A DNA stretch of 64,000 nt, taken from Notolepis coatsorum. Lineage: Eukaryota; Chordata; Actinopteri; Aulopiformes; Paralepididae. The stretch spans positions 89,814,021 through 89,878,020 of the forward strand of contig OZ020598.1 in NCBI GenBank assembly GCA_963971535.1, given 5' to 3'. The notes under the pieces were generated by a model. It saw only the letters and a program-made list of their open reading frames with translations, was not told where the DNA came from and made no database searches. The translations under genes and the position numbers were made by a program. Position 1 is the first letter of the stretch. Each line of letters begins with the position of its first letter. Of this stretch, positions 34,347-45,704 are shown piece by piece.

Positions 34347-35036
34347 CAAGCTTTTTCTAACAATCACATTTTTGGGGTAAGACTGCCCCACCCCTTGATG
34401 ATTTTGTGAAGACACATATGTACATGGTATATACCTTTGATTTGGGAGTATTTGGGGTTTCAGGGAACGATTTGGGCTTCTTGCATATAACGTGTCTTAT
34501 CTTGCAATCTATGGAAAAAGACTGGATTATTTTGGAAATGGGCGATGTCTAGCGTGTAATAAACTACAAACTACAGTGTATAGAAACAAACTCTTTTCTA
34601 CATGTTGGACTAGAAATAGTGTCTGTCAAATGAGCCATACTATTGTCTCCATAGCTATAATATAGAATATACAATAGCTCCGCAAAGATCGTGAAATATC
34701 GTGAAAATGGTCAAGAAAAGCCGGCGCTAGCCAGTGCAGATGGGGAAAGCTTGTGGCCGTCAAAGAGTGCTGATTGGTCTGAAAGCATACAAAGGTGAAA
34801 ATAAGAAATGTGTTAAATTCATACAGTCTCATAGATTTAGATATTTGTCTCACTGTATACGATGTGGGGGCGGCCATGTTGAAATTACGTCAAATGAGGC
34901 TGAGGCTAGGAACTGGGGGTTGAAAGATCGTACCCGAACTCAGAGTTGATTTGGTTGTTTCCCTAGTAGGAAGTAGGAATTTCAGAGTTATAATTGAGTG
35001 CAGCATAAATACTGAGATGACACATCAGTAAAACCC

Positions 35037-35368
35037 ACTCCATTCTCTGATGTCATGGAGCACCTAGGCTCCACCCACTCCATTCTCTGATGTCATGGAG
35101 CATATAGGCTCCACCCACTCCCTTCACTGATGTCATGGAGCACCTAGGCTCCACCCACTCCCTTCACTGATGTCATGGAGCACCTAGGCTCCACCCACTC
35201 CCTTCACTGATGTCATGGAGCATCTAGGCTCCACCCACTCCCTTCACTGATGTCATGGAGCACCTAGGCTCCACCCACTCCCTTCACTGATGTCATGGAG
35301 CATCTAGGCTCCACCCACTCCCTTCACTGATGTCATGGAGCACCTAGGCTCCACCCACTCCATTCATG
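35037..35368. repeat. 40-bp minisatellite, about eight copies
   Basis: Unit TTCACTGATGTCATGGAGCA then CCTAGGCTCCACCCACTCCC. The first units have ATTCTCTG, and the CACCTAGG/CATCTAGG variants partly alternate. Confidence 0.95.
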
Positions 35369-35746
35369 GATTCTCATTCTTCTCCCTCGAACCATTTTTT
35401 TTTTGTGTGACTAATTTGGCTACAGAGGTTAGTCATGTGAACAGTGCAGAGAGCGCTGTGACTGATTGTTGAATTGTAGCCTACTCTAAAACTGACTGCA
35501 GTGGTGCCTGCAAACCTTTATCACGTGTTATGGGGAAGGCTCCAATCTGGATCAGTTCTGAACTTCATTCTTTTGAGATATTATCCAAAATATTGTAATT
35601 AATAATTACATTTTATTATATAATATAGCCCCTACCATTAGACTGATGAAACATCCAGCAAAACCACATTACCCTTAACTTACCAACTCTGGCTGACAAC
35701 AGTTGATTCAGTCAACAGCTGGACTTGTGTGTGTAAGTGTGTGTAT
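35369..35746. other. No gene recognised
   Basis: Anonymous sequence between the minisatellite and a LINE tail. Confidence 0.45.
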
Positions 35747-35747
35747 G

Positions 35748-35935
35748 TTTCAAGTTCAAGTTTCTTTAATAGTTGTCATACAGAAATACAGAATACTTGG
35801 CATGAAATGCTTCTTTCTGTTTTGCTCCTGAGAGTGTGCTAGATAATAACAAGATAGTATAAAATGAGTATAATATAAGTACGTAAACAAGTGTAAACAA
35901 CAACAAATTTCAATATACCTATATACAGTATGTAC
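35748..35935 (-). mobile_element. LINE 3' end with (CTTGAAA)-type tail, minus strand
   Basis: TTTCAAGTTCAAGTTTCTTT then AATAGTTGTCATACAGAA is the reverse complement of the end of the plus-strand LINE at 48056-50472 (TTCTGTATGACAACTATTAA and CTTGAAACTTGAAA). Only the last ~190 bp are present. Confidence 0.8.
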
Positions 35936-36207
35936 AGTATATAGATAGATAGATACTTTATTAATCCCCTTGGGGAAATTCAGGTATCCAGTAACAGCTC
36001 AGGCAGTCAACAGACAATAGAGCAATAAAAAAGGACAACCAGTACAACAAACAAACAATGAAGGTCAGCGCTGAGGTACAAAGTTGTGATGACTTAAATA
36101 AATAAATGGTGAGCACTATTGTCCTGTCAAATAAAATCAAATTGCTATATAAAATTACAGTATACAAATTTAAAATAAATGTAAAATGAATTGCACATTG
36201 TCCCAAT

Positions 36208-36230
36208 GGGGGGGGGGGGGGGGGGGGGGG
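36208..36230. repeat. (G)23 homopolymer
   Basis: Uninterrupted G run just downstream of the LINE coding end, next to (GA)n. Confidence 0.95.
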
Positions 36231-36281
36231 CGCGCCCAGGTCATGAGAGAGAGAGAGAGCGAGCGAGAGAGAGAGGGGGGG

Positions 36282-37007
36282 TCACATGGTGTTGAACAGT
36301 CTGATGGCTGTGGGGACAAAGGAAAGTCGTCCACTGCGACTGCTCCTCTGTCCTGTCAGGGTGTGGTGGAGAGGGTGGCTATCATTGCTCATGATGGCCT
36401 GCAGCTTACTCCGTGTGCGCCTTTCCACCACAACCCCCAGCCAGTGGATCCACCCTCCTGAGGCTCCTGCCAAGGACTGAACCAGCCTTCTTTACTAGCC
36501 TGTCCAGCCGCCCGGTGTTCTTGGCTGACATGTTGCCTCCCCAGCAGACTGCAGCATAAAAAACGATGCTTGCCACCACTGACTGGTAGAACATGTGCAG
36601 CATGTCACTGCACACCTCAAACGTCCTGAGCCTTCTCAGAAAAAACAGCCGGCTCTGTGCCTTCCTGTAGAGGGCATCAGTGTTCAGCGACCAGTCCAGA
36701 TTGCTATCCAGGTGCACACCCAGGAATTTGTAGGACTCCACCATCTCGATGTCTTTCCCTCCTATGTTGACTGGATAAAGGGGGGGCTTACATCTCCTGA
36801 AGTCTATGACCATCTCCTTGGTCTTGGAGGTGTTCAGAAGGAGGCCATTTTCCTCACTCCAGGCACCGAAGGCTCCCGCCAGGTCCCTGTACTCCCTCTC
36901 CTGCCAACTCCTCACACACGCCACAATAGCTGTGTCATCAGAGTATTTCTGGATGTGGCAGGACTCACTGTTGTAGCTAAAGTCCGATGTGTAAAGAGTG
37001 AACAGGA
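36282..37007 (-). pseudogene. Rex1-like LINE RT, C-terminal half
   Basis: The minus-strand frame has LFTLYTSDFSYNSESCHIQK then YSDDTAIV, the catalytic RT motif with Ser in place of the usual Ala. It continues through NTSKTKEMVIDFRRC and YKFLGVHLDSNLDW to RLDRLVKKAGSVLGRSLRR. A frame change near 36440 leads into VERRTRSKLQAIMSNDSHPL and ends at FVPTAIRLFNTM. The 5' part continues beyond the L1 insertion at 44577. It lies in one transcription unit with the 44577-45680 piece before insertion. Confidence 0.8.
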
Positions 37008-37113
37008 GACTTCCGGTATGAGAGCAGACGGGTAACACACGTGCGATAGAGCTCCTGGTCAAATGAGTGAAAAAACGGATAAAAAAAGACCCGAAAAGTA
37101 ATTAAAAAGGAAA

Positions 37114-38202
37114 ATGCTCACGAGAAGTAAGGAAGAGACAACGATTGTGAAGGAAATAGAAATGGAGAACATACGAGAAGGAGAGAATTTGAAGAAACAG
37201 AATCCCCGAAGCGAAGCCGAGAAAAGCCAGGCGAAAGAAGGGGGAGGTACCGCTGAGGCAGACACGGGAATGCCAGGATGGGCCGTGATCATGCAGGCCG
37301 GGATACTGGAGAACATAACAGCGGCGATAAAACTGAACACGGACACGATAAGGAATGATATTGGGAAGCTACGGGAGGAATTGAGGAAGGAACAGGAGGA
37401 CTTCAGAGGTGAAATGAATACAGAAATCAAAAGGGTGGAGGAGAAGATGGCGGAACAGGACAGAAACGTGACCGAGTTACAGACTAGGACGGCTCACGCG
37501 GAGGAATGGAACACGGAGATACACGAGGTATTAACATGTGTGATTCAGAAACAAGAACAGATGGAGACAAAGATGTCGGACATGGAGGGGAGGTCACGGA
37601 GAAATAACATCAGAATATGGGGACTGAAAGAAGGAGTCGAAGGGGAATCGGTGACCCTATATGTGGAAAAGCTTATCAAAGAGCAATTGAAGGAAACGGG
37701 ACTGGAAAAAATGGAGATACAGAGGGCCCACAGGGCGTTGGCTCCGAGACCACAACCGGACAGACCTCCGAGGGGGGTGATTATTAATTTTCTGAGATTC
37801 GAGGTTAAGGAATTGGTACTCAGAACCGCGTGGACCAAGAAGATTGAAATCGAAGGGAAAAGACTATCATTTGATCACGACTACTCGACAGCGGTAGCGA
37901 TAACACGCAGGTCCTACGCGGGACTGAAGAAAACCCTGAAAGAAAACGGAATGAGATTCCAGTCACCCATGACCTCGCTAAGGATTCACTGGGAGGAAGG
38001 GGCGGCGATGTACGCGACGGCACGAGAAGCGGAGCGAGAGATGAGACGGCGAGGGATACGGATGACGGAGGACGGAGAAGGAAGGAGGCGGGAGGAACAG
38101 ACGCGGAGCCTGCAGCAGAGATTGGAGGGAGCCCGCAGGTGGATCAGAGTGGGAGAACGAAACCGGAGGGAGGAGAGAGGAGAAGGCGGAGGTGAAACAT
38201 GA
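37114..38202 (+). CDS. L1-like ORF1 protein, 362 aa
   Basis: An intact frame from the first ATG after the short 5' UTR. A Glu/Lys/Gln-rich coiled-coil segment spans roughly residues 65-160 (KLREELRKEQEDFRGEMNTE), which in the family mediates trimer formation. It is followed by the RRM-type region opening with RRNNIRIWGLKEGVEG at about 163-178 and the C-terminal domain with ITRRSYAGLKKTLKENGMRF near 267. ORF1p binds L1 RNA and is needed for retrotransposition (family knowledge). The last ~60 residues are Arg/Glu-rich, and the length is close to typical fish L1 ORF1. The only undamaged LINE gene in the window. Confidence 0.88.
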   Translation: MLTRSKEETTIVKEIEMENIREGENLKKQNPRSEAEKSQAKEGGGTAEADTGMPGWAVIMQAGILENITAAIKLNTDTIRNDIGKLREELRKEQEDFRGEMNTEIKRVEEKMAEQDRNVTELQTRTAHAEEWNTEIHEVLTCVIQKQEQMETKMSDMEGRSRRNNIRIWGLKEGVEGESVTLYVEKLIKEQLKETGLEKMEIQRAHRALAPRPQPDRPPRGVIINFLRFEVKELVLRTAWTKKIEIEGKRLSFDHDYSTAVAITRRSYAGLKKTLKENGMRFQSPMTSLRIHWEEGAAMYATAREAEREMRRRGIRMTEDGEGRRREEQTRSLQQRLEGARRWIRVGERNRREERGEGGGET

Positions 38203-39015
38203 CGGAGCGAGGACGGAGACGGATGAGGAGGCCAGACGGAGAGGAGGCGGGAGGAGGCGAACGGATGAGTACACGCACAAGAGATTGAAAAAACTATTCA
38301 AATAGAGACAAAGTATAGAAACTGAAATAACATATGCATAAGCACACATTCCCAGGTAGAGGCAGGATATAGAAATGAACGTAACATATACATGGACACA
38401 TAATACACAAGCTGATGGAGGAAATAGATGGAAATATAACTAGGTTTGATAGGCGAGACACAGAACATACTGAAACAGATACATAGACACACGCTGTGAG
38501 TAACACAGTTGGGAGGGATTAAGGGGATAAATGGACATCACATAGAAAATAGAGGAGAGGAAAAGAAAATAATAAGGGGTACACGGGAGACACCGCACAC
38601 GGATATGGGAGGAAGGAGGGACAATGAAACATATGAGTCACATTGAGAGGGACCAAGAAAAGAGGGTCTTTGATCAAAAGGAAGGACAGAGCGCTTTTGA
38701 CCAGGAGCTCGAAAGCAAAAAAAAAAACAGTAAGAAAGCTGGACAAATATGACGAGCGATTGGGGGCAAGGGTTTCAAACCCCCAAGCCGTCAGGAGGGG
38801 GCCCCTCGCTAGGAGGGCAATTACCCCTCACCCACCAGCAGGGGACAGGGGGGGACACAGGGACCCCCCGAACGCCTTGGGAGCACTTTATGTAAAGTTT
38901 ATGTTTTTTATTTATGTTAATCATTATATGTATTCGGTGAAGAGAGCGGAGGCTCCAACCGGAGGGGGGAATGAGTGTGACATGGGGGGGACTGACAGAC
39001 GAAAGAAGAAGAAAG
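38203..39015 (+). other. L1 inter-ORF region
   Basis: Non-coding spacer between ORF1 and ORF2, long (~810 bp) compared with mammalian L1. A-rich on the plus strand with GGGG clusters. No further frame. Confidence 0.6.
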
Positions 39016-40251
39016 ATGACAAGGGTTAAAGGTATAAAAATGATGTCGTTAAACGTTAATGGAATGAATAATGCGATAAAAAGGGGCAAAGTGATGTTGA
39101 AATGTAAAAAAAGTGAGATGGAAGTGATTTTTCTGCAGGAGACACATTTGGTAGCACAGGGTCATGAGAAACTGAAGAGATTTGGATATGAAAATGCATA
39201 CAATAGTTCCTTTGAACAAAACCCGAGGAGAGGAGTAATCACGTTAATCAAAAACACAGTCAAATTTGAATTGATCAAGGAAGTAAGAGACAAGGAGGGA
39301 AGGTTTGTTCTGGTGAAGGGGAAAATGGAGGGCCAAATGGTTACGTTAGTAAATATTTATGCACCCCCAGAGAGTGAGAGGGATTTATATGAGACCATTT
39401 TTGACATGATAGTGATGGAACTAGAAGGGATATTGATATGTACGGGAGATTTTAACGTAGTACTGAATCACGACCTAGACACCACGAGTACTAGAAAAGG
39501 ACGGGCGCCCATCAGTAGATATATGAATATTCAGATGACGGAAATGGGAATTACAGACGTTTGGAGGGGGATGCACGCCATGGACAGGGAATACACACAT
39601 TACTCACACCCACACGTGACATATGCGAGAATAGACTACTTTTTGATGACGACGGGGGACAGTTACAGGGCACGGGAGAGCAGTATAGGAGTGGCGGACA
39701 TATCGGATCACAGTGCCATATATCTGACAGTAGATCTAGAAGGGAGACGGAGGAACACGATTTGGAGACTAAATGTAGGAATATTAAATAACAAAGGGGT
39801 GGTGAGTCAGATCAAGGAGGAGATAGCCAGATATAAGGAAGAAAATGACAACGGGGCGGTAGACCCGAACATTCTATGGGACACACTGAAGGTAGTGATA
39901 ATGGGGAAATTGATGGAAAAAACAGCAATGCTGAAGAAGGCCAGAACGGAGACATATCACAATCTGATAGGGAAGCTGAAGAAGCTAGAGGGGAGACACC
40001 AGATATCAAAAGAACAGGAAACGCTCGGAGAAATCAAAGAAGTAAAGGCCAGGATAAATAGGGAATTATTGACGGAAATAGAAAAGAAAGCGAGGTTCAT
40101 GAAACAAACGTACTATGAAGGGGGACCAAAAGCGACCAGACTGTTGACTAGGAGAATTAGAACGCAACAGAAGTTGAACACGATACACACAATAAGGGAT
40201 ACAAAGACTAATGAAATATTGAGGGACCCAGCTGAAATAGAGGACATTTAG
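39016..40251 (+). pseudogene. L1-like ORF2, endonuclease part
   Basis: It starts at MTRVKGIKMMSLNVNGMNNA. The apurinic-endonuclease signatures are in order: LNVNGMN, IFLQETHL, LVNIYAPP, CTGDFNVVLN, ARIDYFLM and SDHSAIYLTV. It nicks target DNA to start reverse transcription. The frame stops at TAG just after AEIEDI; two bases appear to be missing near 40246-40250, since the expected FREYYEKLYTQP continues in another frame. A frameshift in an assembly cannot be excluded. Confidence 0.85.
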
Positions 40252-41086
40252 AGAATACTATGAGAAATTATACACACAGCCAAAAGCAGCGGGAGAAGAG
40301 GAAATAGAAACATATCTGGAGAAGCTAGAGTTACCATCGATAGGGAAAGAACAGAATGAAGAATTAAATAAAATAATTACGGAACAAGAACTGGAAGATG
40401 CAATTAGTAGAGCTAAAAACAACAAGTCTCCGGGGAGCGACGGATTCCCATCGGAATTCTACAAGACATTTAGAACTGAATTAGCACCCATGTTAGGGGC
40501 GGCGTTCAGACACACGATGGAAGAGGGGAAAATGCCCCCCTCGTGGAAGAAAGCCATAATCACCACGATACCGAAGGAAGGGAAGGATAGGGAATTATGT
40601 AGTAGTTTCAGACCTGTGTCCATACTCAACGTAGATTACAAGATGTATACATCGATAATATCAAAAAGATTTGAGACGTTTATGCCAGACATTATAGATG
40701 AAGATCAAACTGGATTTATTAAAGGGAGACAGACACAGGACAACGTGAGAAAGACATTACACATAGTAGAGGAGATACAAAAACAAGGGGGTAGCGCGGT
40801 ACTGATTAGCCTAGATGCAGAAAAAGCGTTCGACAGTGTGAGCTGGACATTTTTATATAAAACATTGATGAGGTTCGGACTGAACGGGAGGGCGATGAAG
40901 ATGATCAAGGCGCTATATCAAGAGCCGACAGCGAGGGTTAAGGTGAATGGCAGCTTGACGGATAGAATCAGATTAGAGAGGGCTACCAGACAGGGATGTT
41001 GTCTCTCACCGACGCTCTTCGCCGTTTTCATAGAACCACTGGCACAACTGATCAGACAGACCGAGGACATCAAGGGAGTAAGGATT
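40252..41086 (+). pseudogene. L1-like ORF2, RT first half
   Basis: It continues ORF2 in a new frame: NNKSPGSDGFPSEFYKTF (RT motif 0/1), IITTIPKEGKD and FRPVSILNVDYKMYTSIISK, ISLDAEKAFDSVSWTFLY (first catalytic Asp) and ATRQGCCLSPTLFAVF (motif B). It is cut after DIKGVRI by a LINE insertion; the YxDD-type motif lies on the other side. Confidence 0.87.
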
Positions 41087-42261
41087 GATTGATTGATTGA
41101 TTGATTGAAAACTTTATTAACAGATTGCAGAATGGGTACAATACAGTACAGCTCAATACACACAATTGTTAAGGGGATGCAGACCAGAGAAAGACTTTCG
41201 TCTTGTTTACATCAGGGTCCCCCATTTTCAATTCATCAGGACATATATGACATACATGACATACAGATAGTCAGTACTGCTACATCTATACATTTATGAC
41301 ATACCAGATTTGCAAATACAGTACTGTTTGTGATACAGAAGGAGTCAGGAAAAGGGAGTATATACATTTGACGTAGAAACTGTACATTGGAGGAGGTTGG
41401 GTGGGGGGGGTTGGGTACACTGGGATATTGACAACCATACTGGGTAATCTACATTGGAGGTGGTTGGGGGGGGGGGCACACTGTATATACAAGCAAAACT
41501 GTACATTGAGGGGGGGGGGGGGAGACACTGTACAAACAAACAAAATTGTACATTGGACTATTGACAAAACCATACTAGGTAAATGACTGTACATTGGAGG
41601 GGGTTGGGTTAGGATATTTACAGGGGCCAGTGTTGAATTGCAGTCTCCCGTAGGTGTCCCTTGAGAGAGGTTTTGAAAGTGGGTAGTGATCCACATTCCT
41701 TTACAGCTTTGGGTAGGGCGTTCCACATTGATGTGGCATAATTGCGAAACGTGTTTAGTCCCTTATTTGAGCCGAATCTGGGTTTAACATGATTTGTGGA
41801 GCTCCCTCTGGTGTTGTGATCGTGGTATTCACTGACCTTTGGGAAGTATTTTGACATGTACATGGGTACCTTGGTCGTGTAGTGTATCTTGTAGACCAGG
41901 CCCATTGCAAGTTGCTGTACTCTGTTGTCTACTCTAAGCAATCCTAGGTTGTCAAAGTGGGCAGGGGTGAGGTGGGTTCTAGGAGTAAGGTCAAGCAGTA
42001 GTCTGACCAGTTTGTTTTGAGATGTTTGTAATTTTGTTTTTAGCGCCTTTGAGGTGCTTTGGTACCATGAGGTGCAAGCATAGTCGTAGTACCCCTGAAT
42101 GAGTGCTCCTGCCAGAGTCTTCAGGGTATTCTTGTTTACCAGAGAGGAGATCCGGTACAAGAATCGAGTTCGTTGGTTGACTTTTTTTATTACATTGGAT
42201 GCCATTTTGTCACAGGAGAGATTAGCCTCTAGGATGGAACCCAGGTAGGTATATATACCCA
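41087..42261 (-). mobile_element. 5'-truncated LINE nested in L1 ORF2 (tail family A)
   Basis: On the minus strand the 3' tail is (AATC)n, seen as GATTGATT at 41083-41102. The 3' UTR carries the family end TACCCATTCTGCAATCTGTT. The coding part (to about 41618) begins YLGSILEANLSCDKMASNV and ends SLKGHLRETAIQHWPL, the C-terminal region that follows the RT domain in Jockey-superfamily LINEs. It is the only copy of this tail family in the window that retains coding sequence. No clear target duplication is visible; at most AGGA. Confidence 0.85.
41618..42250 (-). pseudogene. C-terminal part of a LINE RT protein
   Basis: About 210 codons remain open: FLYRISSLVNKNTLKTLAGA, LIQGYYDYACTSWYQST, then LLRVDNRVQQLAMGLVYKIH and RFGSNKGLNTFRNYATSMWN. 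This is the post-RT 'YLG...WN.LP' region of Jockey-superfamily LINEs. RT catalytic motifs are absent owing to 5' truncation. Open-frame conservation suggests a recent insertion. The clade is not certain. Confidence 0.75.
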
Positions 42262-44009
42262 GGAACGGAATATAAACTAGGCCTATTTGCAGACGACGTG
42301 ATAGTATACATGAGGCAACCAGAAAAGAGCTTCCCGGCACTGATGGATCTACTGAAGGAATATGGCCACTACTCAGGATACAAACTAAACGTGACAAAGA
42401 CACAGACCTTAGCATGGAACTATTCTCCAACGACGGAAATTAGAGAACAGTACGGGATAAGATGGGACATGGACAAGATTAAATACTTAGGGGTGAACAT
42501 CACGAGAGGGGTGGAGAAACTGTTTGAGGCGAATTATACACAGATAAATCAGAACATCAAGAGAGACCTAGAGAGATGGACAGTAATGCCCTTGGACTTC
42601 AATTCAAGAATAGAGGTCATTAAAATGAACATACTATCAAGGTTACTGTACCTATTCCAGTCACTACCGATACAAATACCACAGAATCAATTCAGGGAGT
42701 GGGACAGACTGATATCGAGGTTCATATGGGCGGGGAGAAGACCACGGGTCAGATATAAAACACTACAACTACCAAAGGAAGAGGGAGGGATGGCAGTACC
42801 CAGCCTACAAGATTATTACTATGCAGCACAACTGAGAGCAGTGACGTGCTGGTGTAACGACAGATATGAGGCAAGATGGAAAGACATTGAAAAAGAAGGG
42901 GAGGGATACAAGGTACAAGCTCTGGTGGGGGATAGGGAACTATTTAAAGAAAAAGAGGGACTATTAGATCCAATCACCAAATGCACCTTGACCATATGGA
43001 ACAGAGTAGTAAAAACACACAAATTGGAGAAGCAGTCAGGGGTCCTGAGATGGGTAGCACATGACAAGAGATTCAAACCAGGGAGGTTAGACCATGGATT
43101 CAGAAGGTGGGAGAGGGGGGGGCAACAGCGATATGCAAAATGATAGAGAAGGGGGAAATGCAAACATTACAAAAATTAAAGGAGAAATTTGGACTAGAAA
43201 ACAGGGACCACTTCAGATATCTACAGGTTAGAGACTACTACAACAAAGAAATAAGGGGGGCCAAAGACAAGGAACAGAATGGAATAATAAAGATGATAGT
43301 ATGGGCATACGAAGGGGGGCAAGGAAGAGTAATATCAGCAATATACCGGGCTATAATGACCAGCAAGGGACACACGACCGATTATATAAGGGAGAAATGG
43401 GAGAGAGAACTAGAGATAGGAATAACAGGGAAGGAATGGGGGAACATATGTGAGGTACAACATTCAACAACAGGATCGAGAATATGGAAAGAATTTGGAT
43501 GGAAAAACATAATCAGATTCTTTATAACCCCAGAGCTGAAGGGAAAATATGCACCAACACAAAAAGCATGCTGGAGGATGTGTGGGAAGGAGGGGGCAAA
43601 TCACACGCACATATTCTGGGGATGTCAGAAGCTGAAGGGGTATTGGGAGGAGATAGGGGAAGCAATGATCAGAATATTAGGATACGGGCTACCACAAACA
43701 GGACTGGTGCTTTACTTAGGAGACCTGACACACAAGGGAATACAAGGGGGGGACAAATATTTAATAAAGATAATGTTGATAGCGGCCAGAAAAGCAATAA
43801 CGAGACTGTGGTACAAGGAAGACCCACCGACAATAGCAAAATGGGTAGGAATAGTGGAAGAAATACAGGATATGGAAAGGATAACACACATGCTGAGGTT
43901 ACAGGAAGAGAAATTTGGGGAAAGATGGGGAAAGTGGGAGGATTATAAAAGGAACGAGAACGACATCACAGAGGAAGAACCAAATGCAACACAAGAGAGC
44001 GAAGGGTAA
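42262..44009 (+). pseudogene. L1-like ORF2, RT second half and C-terminal region
   Basis: ORF2 resumes with EYKLGLFADDVIVYMRQPEK, the catalytic FADD motif. The thumb-like part follows, with MNILSRLLYLFQSLPIQIPQ and FIWAGRRPRVRYKTLQLPKE. The C-terminal cysteine motif is CWRMCGKEGANHTHIFWGC (CX3C...H...C), typical of L1/Tx1-type ORF2. The frame changes once in the G run at 43115-43122. The protein ends about 550 bp before the poly(A). The FIWAGRRPR and IFWGC forms look like the Tx1-type L1 of fish (inference). Confidence 0.86.
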
Positions 44010-44576
44010 AGGAGGAAAGATGTTCAAGCAGGGTCTATGAACCCATGTCACACACCTGTACTTTAGTTAATATTTTCTATTTTGTTTTTGGGATATTACA
44101 ATTGCTGAATGCTTTTATACCTTATTATTTATGTCTGTTTAACGGTGTGATATTAAATATTCAGGGAAGATGTGGTTTGTGTAGGGGTGAACCAAAGGCA
44201 AAGTGAAAGTTAATAAACAAGAGAAAAAGAAAAAAAAGGACGAAGGAGAAGGGAAGAAAGAAGCTCAAGGAGGGTCTCTGGACCCAGATCACACATACAA
44301 ACCTTAGTCAGCATTTATCGTCTTTGAGTAGGAATTACCTGTTTAAGCCTGTTTAAGGGAGATACACAATCAGCCTTTGTATCAAATACCTAGAAAACAA
44401 CAGTAGGGGAACCAGACAACTAACCATGTGATACCCATGTAAATATTTATGTGCACTGTTTTTTCTTTTTGTTTTTATTGTGATGCTAGTCTCTTCATTT
44501 TTAATTATTTATTTTTTGTAAGTGCTGTCTGTCTAAATAACTGTTAATAAAAAATTTAAGTTTAAAAAAAAAAAAA

Positions 44577-45680
44577 AAAGAGTGAACAGGAAAGGAGCCA
44601 GGACGGTCCCCTGCGGGGCCCCGGTGCTGCTCACCACTGTCCCAGAGACGCATTTCCCCAGCCTGACGAACTGTGGCCGTCCTGTCAGGTAGTCTGTGAT
44701 CCAGGAAGTGAAGGAGGGATCCACCCCCATCTTCCTGAGCTTGTCTTCAAGTATGGGAGGTTGAATGGTATTAAAAGCACTTGAAAATAAATAAAAAACA
44801 TAATCCTAACATAACTCCCCGGCTCATCCAGGTAGGAGTAGGCCCGGTGGAGCATGTAGAGGACCGTGTCATCCACAGGACCGGCACCCTCACGTCCCGC
44901 AGGCTCATATTGAAGAGCTTCTGGAGCGGCTCAGCCAGTTGGTCTGCACAGAGCTTCAGCAGCCTCGAACACACGCCATCCGGGCCAGCCGCCTTTCCTG
45001 GACGCAGTTTCCTTAGTTCTGCCCTCACCTCATCTACTGTGAGGGACAGGGGGGGGGGGGGGGGGGCTGGGTGACACAGGGGGGAGGCAGGTGACAGGGG
45101 GGGGCCTAGGTGACAGGAGGTGGGGCCAGGGAGCGCAACTGCAGAGTTGTGGTTGCAGCAGTGAGGAGGAGATGGTGCAGGGGGAGGAGCTGCGGCTGGA
45201 GAGGTGGTAGGGGGGGTTGGTGTGGCCTGGTCAACAGGGGCAGAGCGAGCCCTGGCTGCCGTGTCAAACCGGTTGTAGAATTGGTTAAACTCGTTGGCGT
45301 TGTCCACATCACCCTCTGCCTGGCAGTTTACCTGCTTATAGCCGGTGATGGTTTTCATTCCCCTCCACACCTCTCTGGTGTTGTTGTGCTGCAGCTTCCT
45401 CTCCACCTTCCTCTTATAGTCCTCCTTGGCCTGCTTCAGACTCCTCTTTAATTCCCGTTGCACCTGCTTGCGTCTCTCCATGTCATCCTTCCTGAATGCA
45501 GCCTTTTTCTCATTAACAAGCCTCTTAAGGTCAGCGGTGATCCAGGGCTTGTTGTTTTGAAAACAGCGCACAGTCCTTGCTGGTACAATCATGTCCCTGC
45601 AGAAGGTCAGGTAACTGGTGGTACAGTCAACCTTCCTGTCAATGTCCAAGGTCCCCTTATTCCCGTCTGTGTTGTAGCGG
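44577..45680 (-). pseudogene. Rex1-like LINE RT, N-terminal half
   Basis: On the minus strand: CFQNNKPWITADLKRLVNEK, VWRGMKTITGYKQ, a Pro-rich linker with a G/C homopolymer (45049-45066), and LRKLRPGKAAGPDGVCSRLL, the RT entry motif. A stretch of roughly 70 codons is then missing after RVPVL, and the frame resumes at DDTVLYMLHRAYSYLDEPGS, SFTSWITDYLTGRPQFVRLG and STGAPQGTVLAPFLFTL, where the L1 target duplication begins. At least two frame changes are present. The rest of the RT is at 36282-37007. Confidence 0.8.
45049..45066. repeat. (G)18 homopolymer
   Basis: G run inside the Pro-rich linker of the antisense LINE frame; on the coding strand it is a C run encoding Pro. Confidence 0.95.
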
Positions 45681-45704
45681 TGGTCAGCCCAATATAATCA
45701 AAGT

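Larger units (their letters stand above)
27339..34770. mobile_element. TTAA-type inverted ends inside the hAT, around the chromovirus
   Basis: TTAACTCTTTGACGGCCA at 27339 pairs with TGGCCGTCAAAGAGT at 34753-34768, a 15-bp inverted match. The left copy begins with TTAA; the right has lost it. This suggests an older TTAA-type MITE of about 0.9 kb into which the chromovirus inserted. Only the short ends support it. Confidence 0.5.
27081..35006. mobile_element. Outer hAT-like element enclosing the chromovirus
   Basis: The left end has TGCTGCATTCAATTATAACT (27086); the right end, reverse complemented, has TGCTGCACTCAATTATAACT (ending 35005). Further in, GAAATTCTGACTTCCT pairs with its counterpart at 34965-34985. 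The 8-bp direct repeat AAATACTG flanks it (27073-27080 and 35007-35014). Without the 6.5-kb chromovirus it would be about 1.4 kb, and it has no transposase of its own. Confidence 0.75.
37008..44576 (+). mobile_element. L1/Tx1-like LINE, near full length, 15-bp TSD
   Basis: It is flanked by the direct repeat AAAGAGTGAACAGGA at 36993-37007 and 44577-44591. It begins GACTTCCGGTATGAGAGCAG, has a ~106-bp 5' UTR, ORF1 (37114-38202), a ~0.8-kb inter-ORF region, ORF2 (39016-44009 including an insertion), a ~550-bp 3' UTR with AATAAAAAATTTAAG and a poly(A) end. Removing the 1.2-kb nested LINE leaves about 6.4 kb, the usual size of a complete L1. It is inactive: ORF2 has two frame changes and the insertion. 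The 15-bp duplication and A tail are standard for target-primed reverse transcription by L1. Confidence 0.93.

Noticed and set aside
39812-40009. Antisense frames inside L1 ORF1 and ORF2
   Set aside because: Shadows of the A-rich, purine-rich L1 coding strand.
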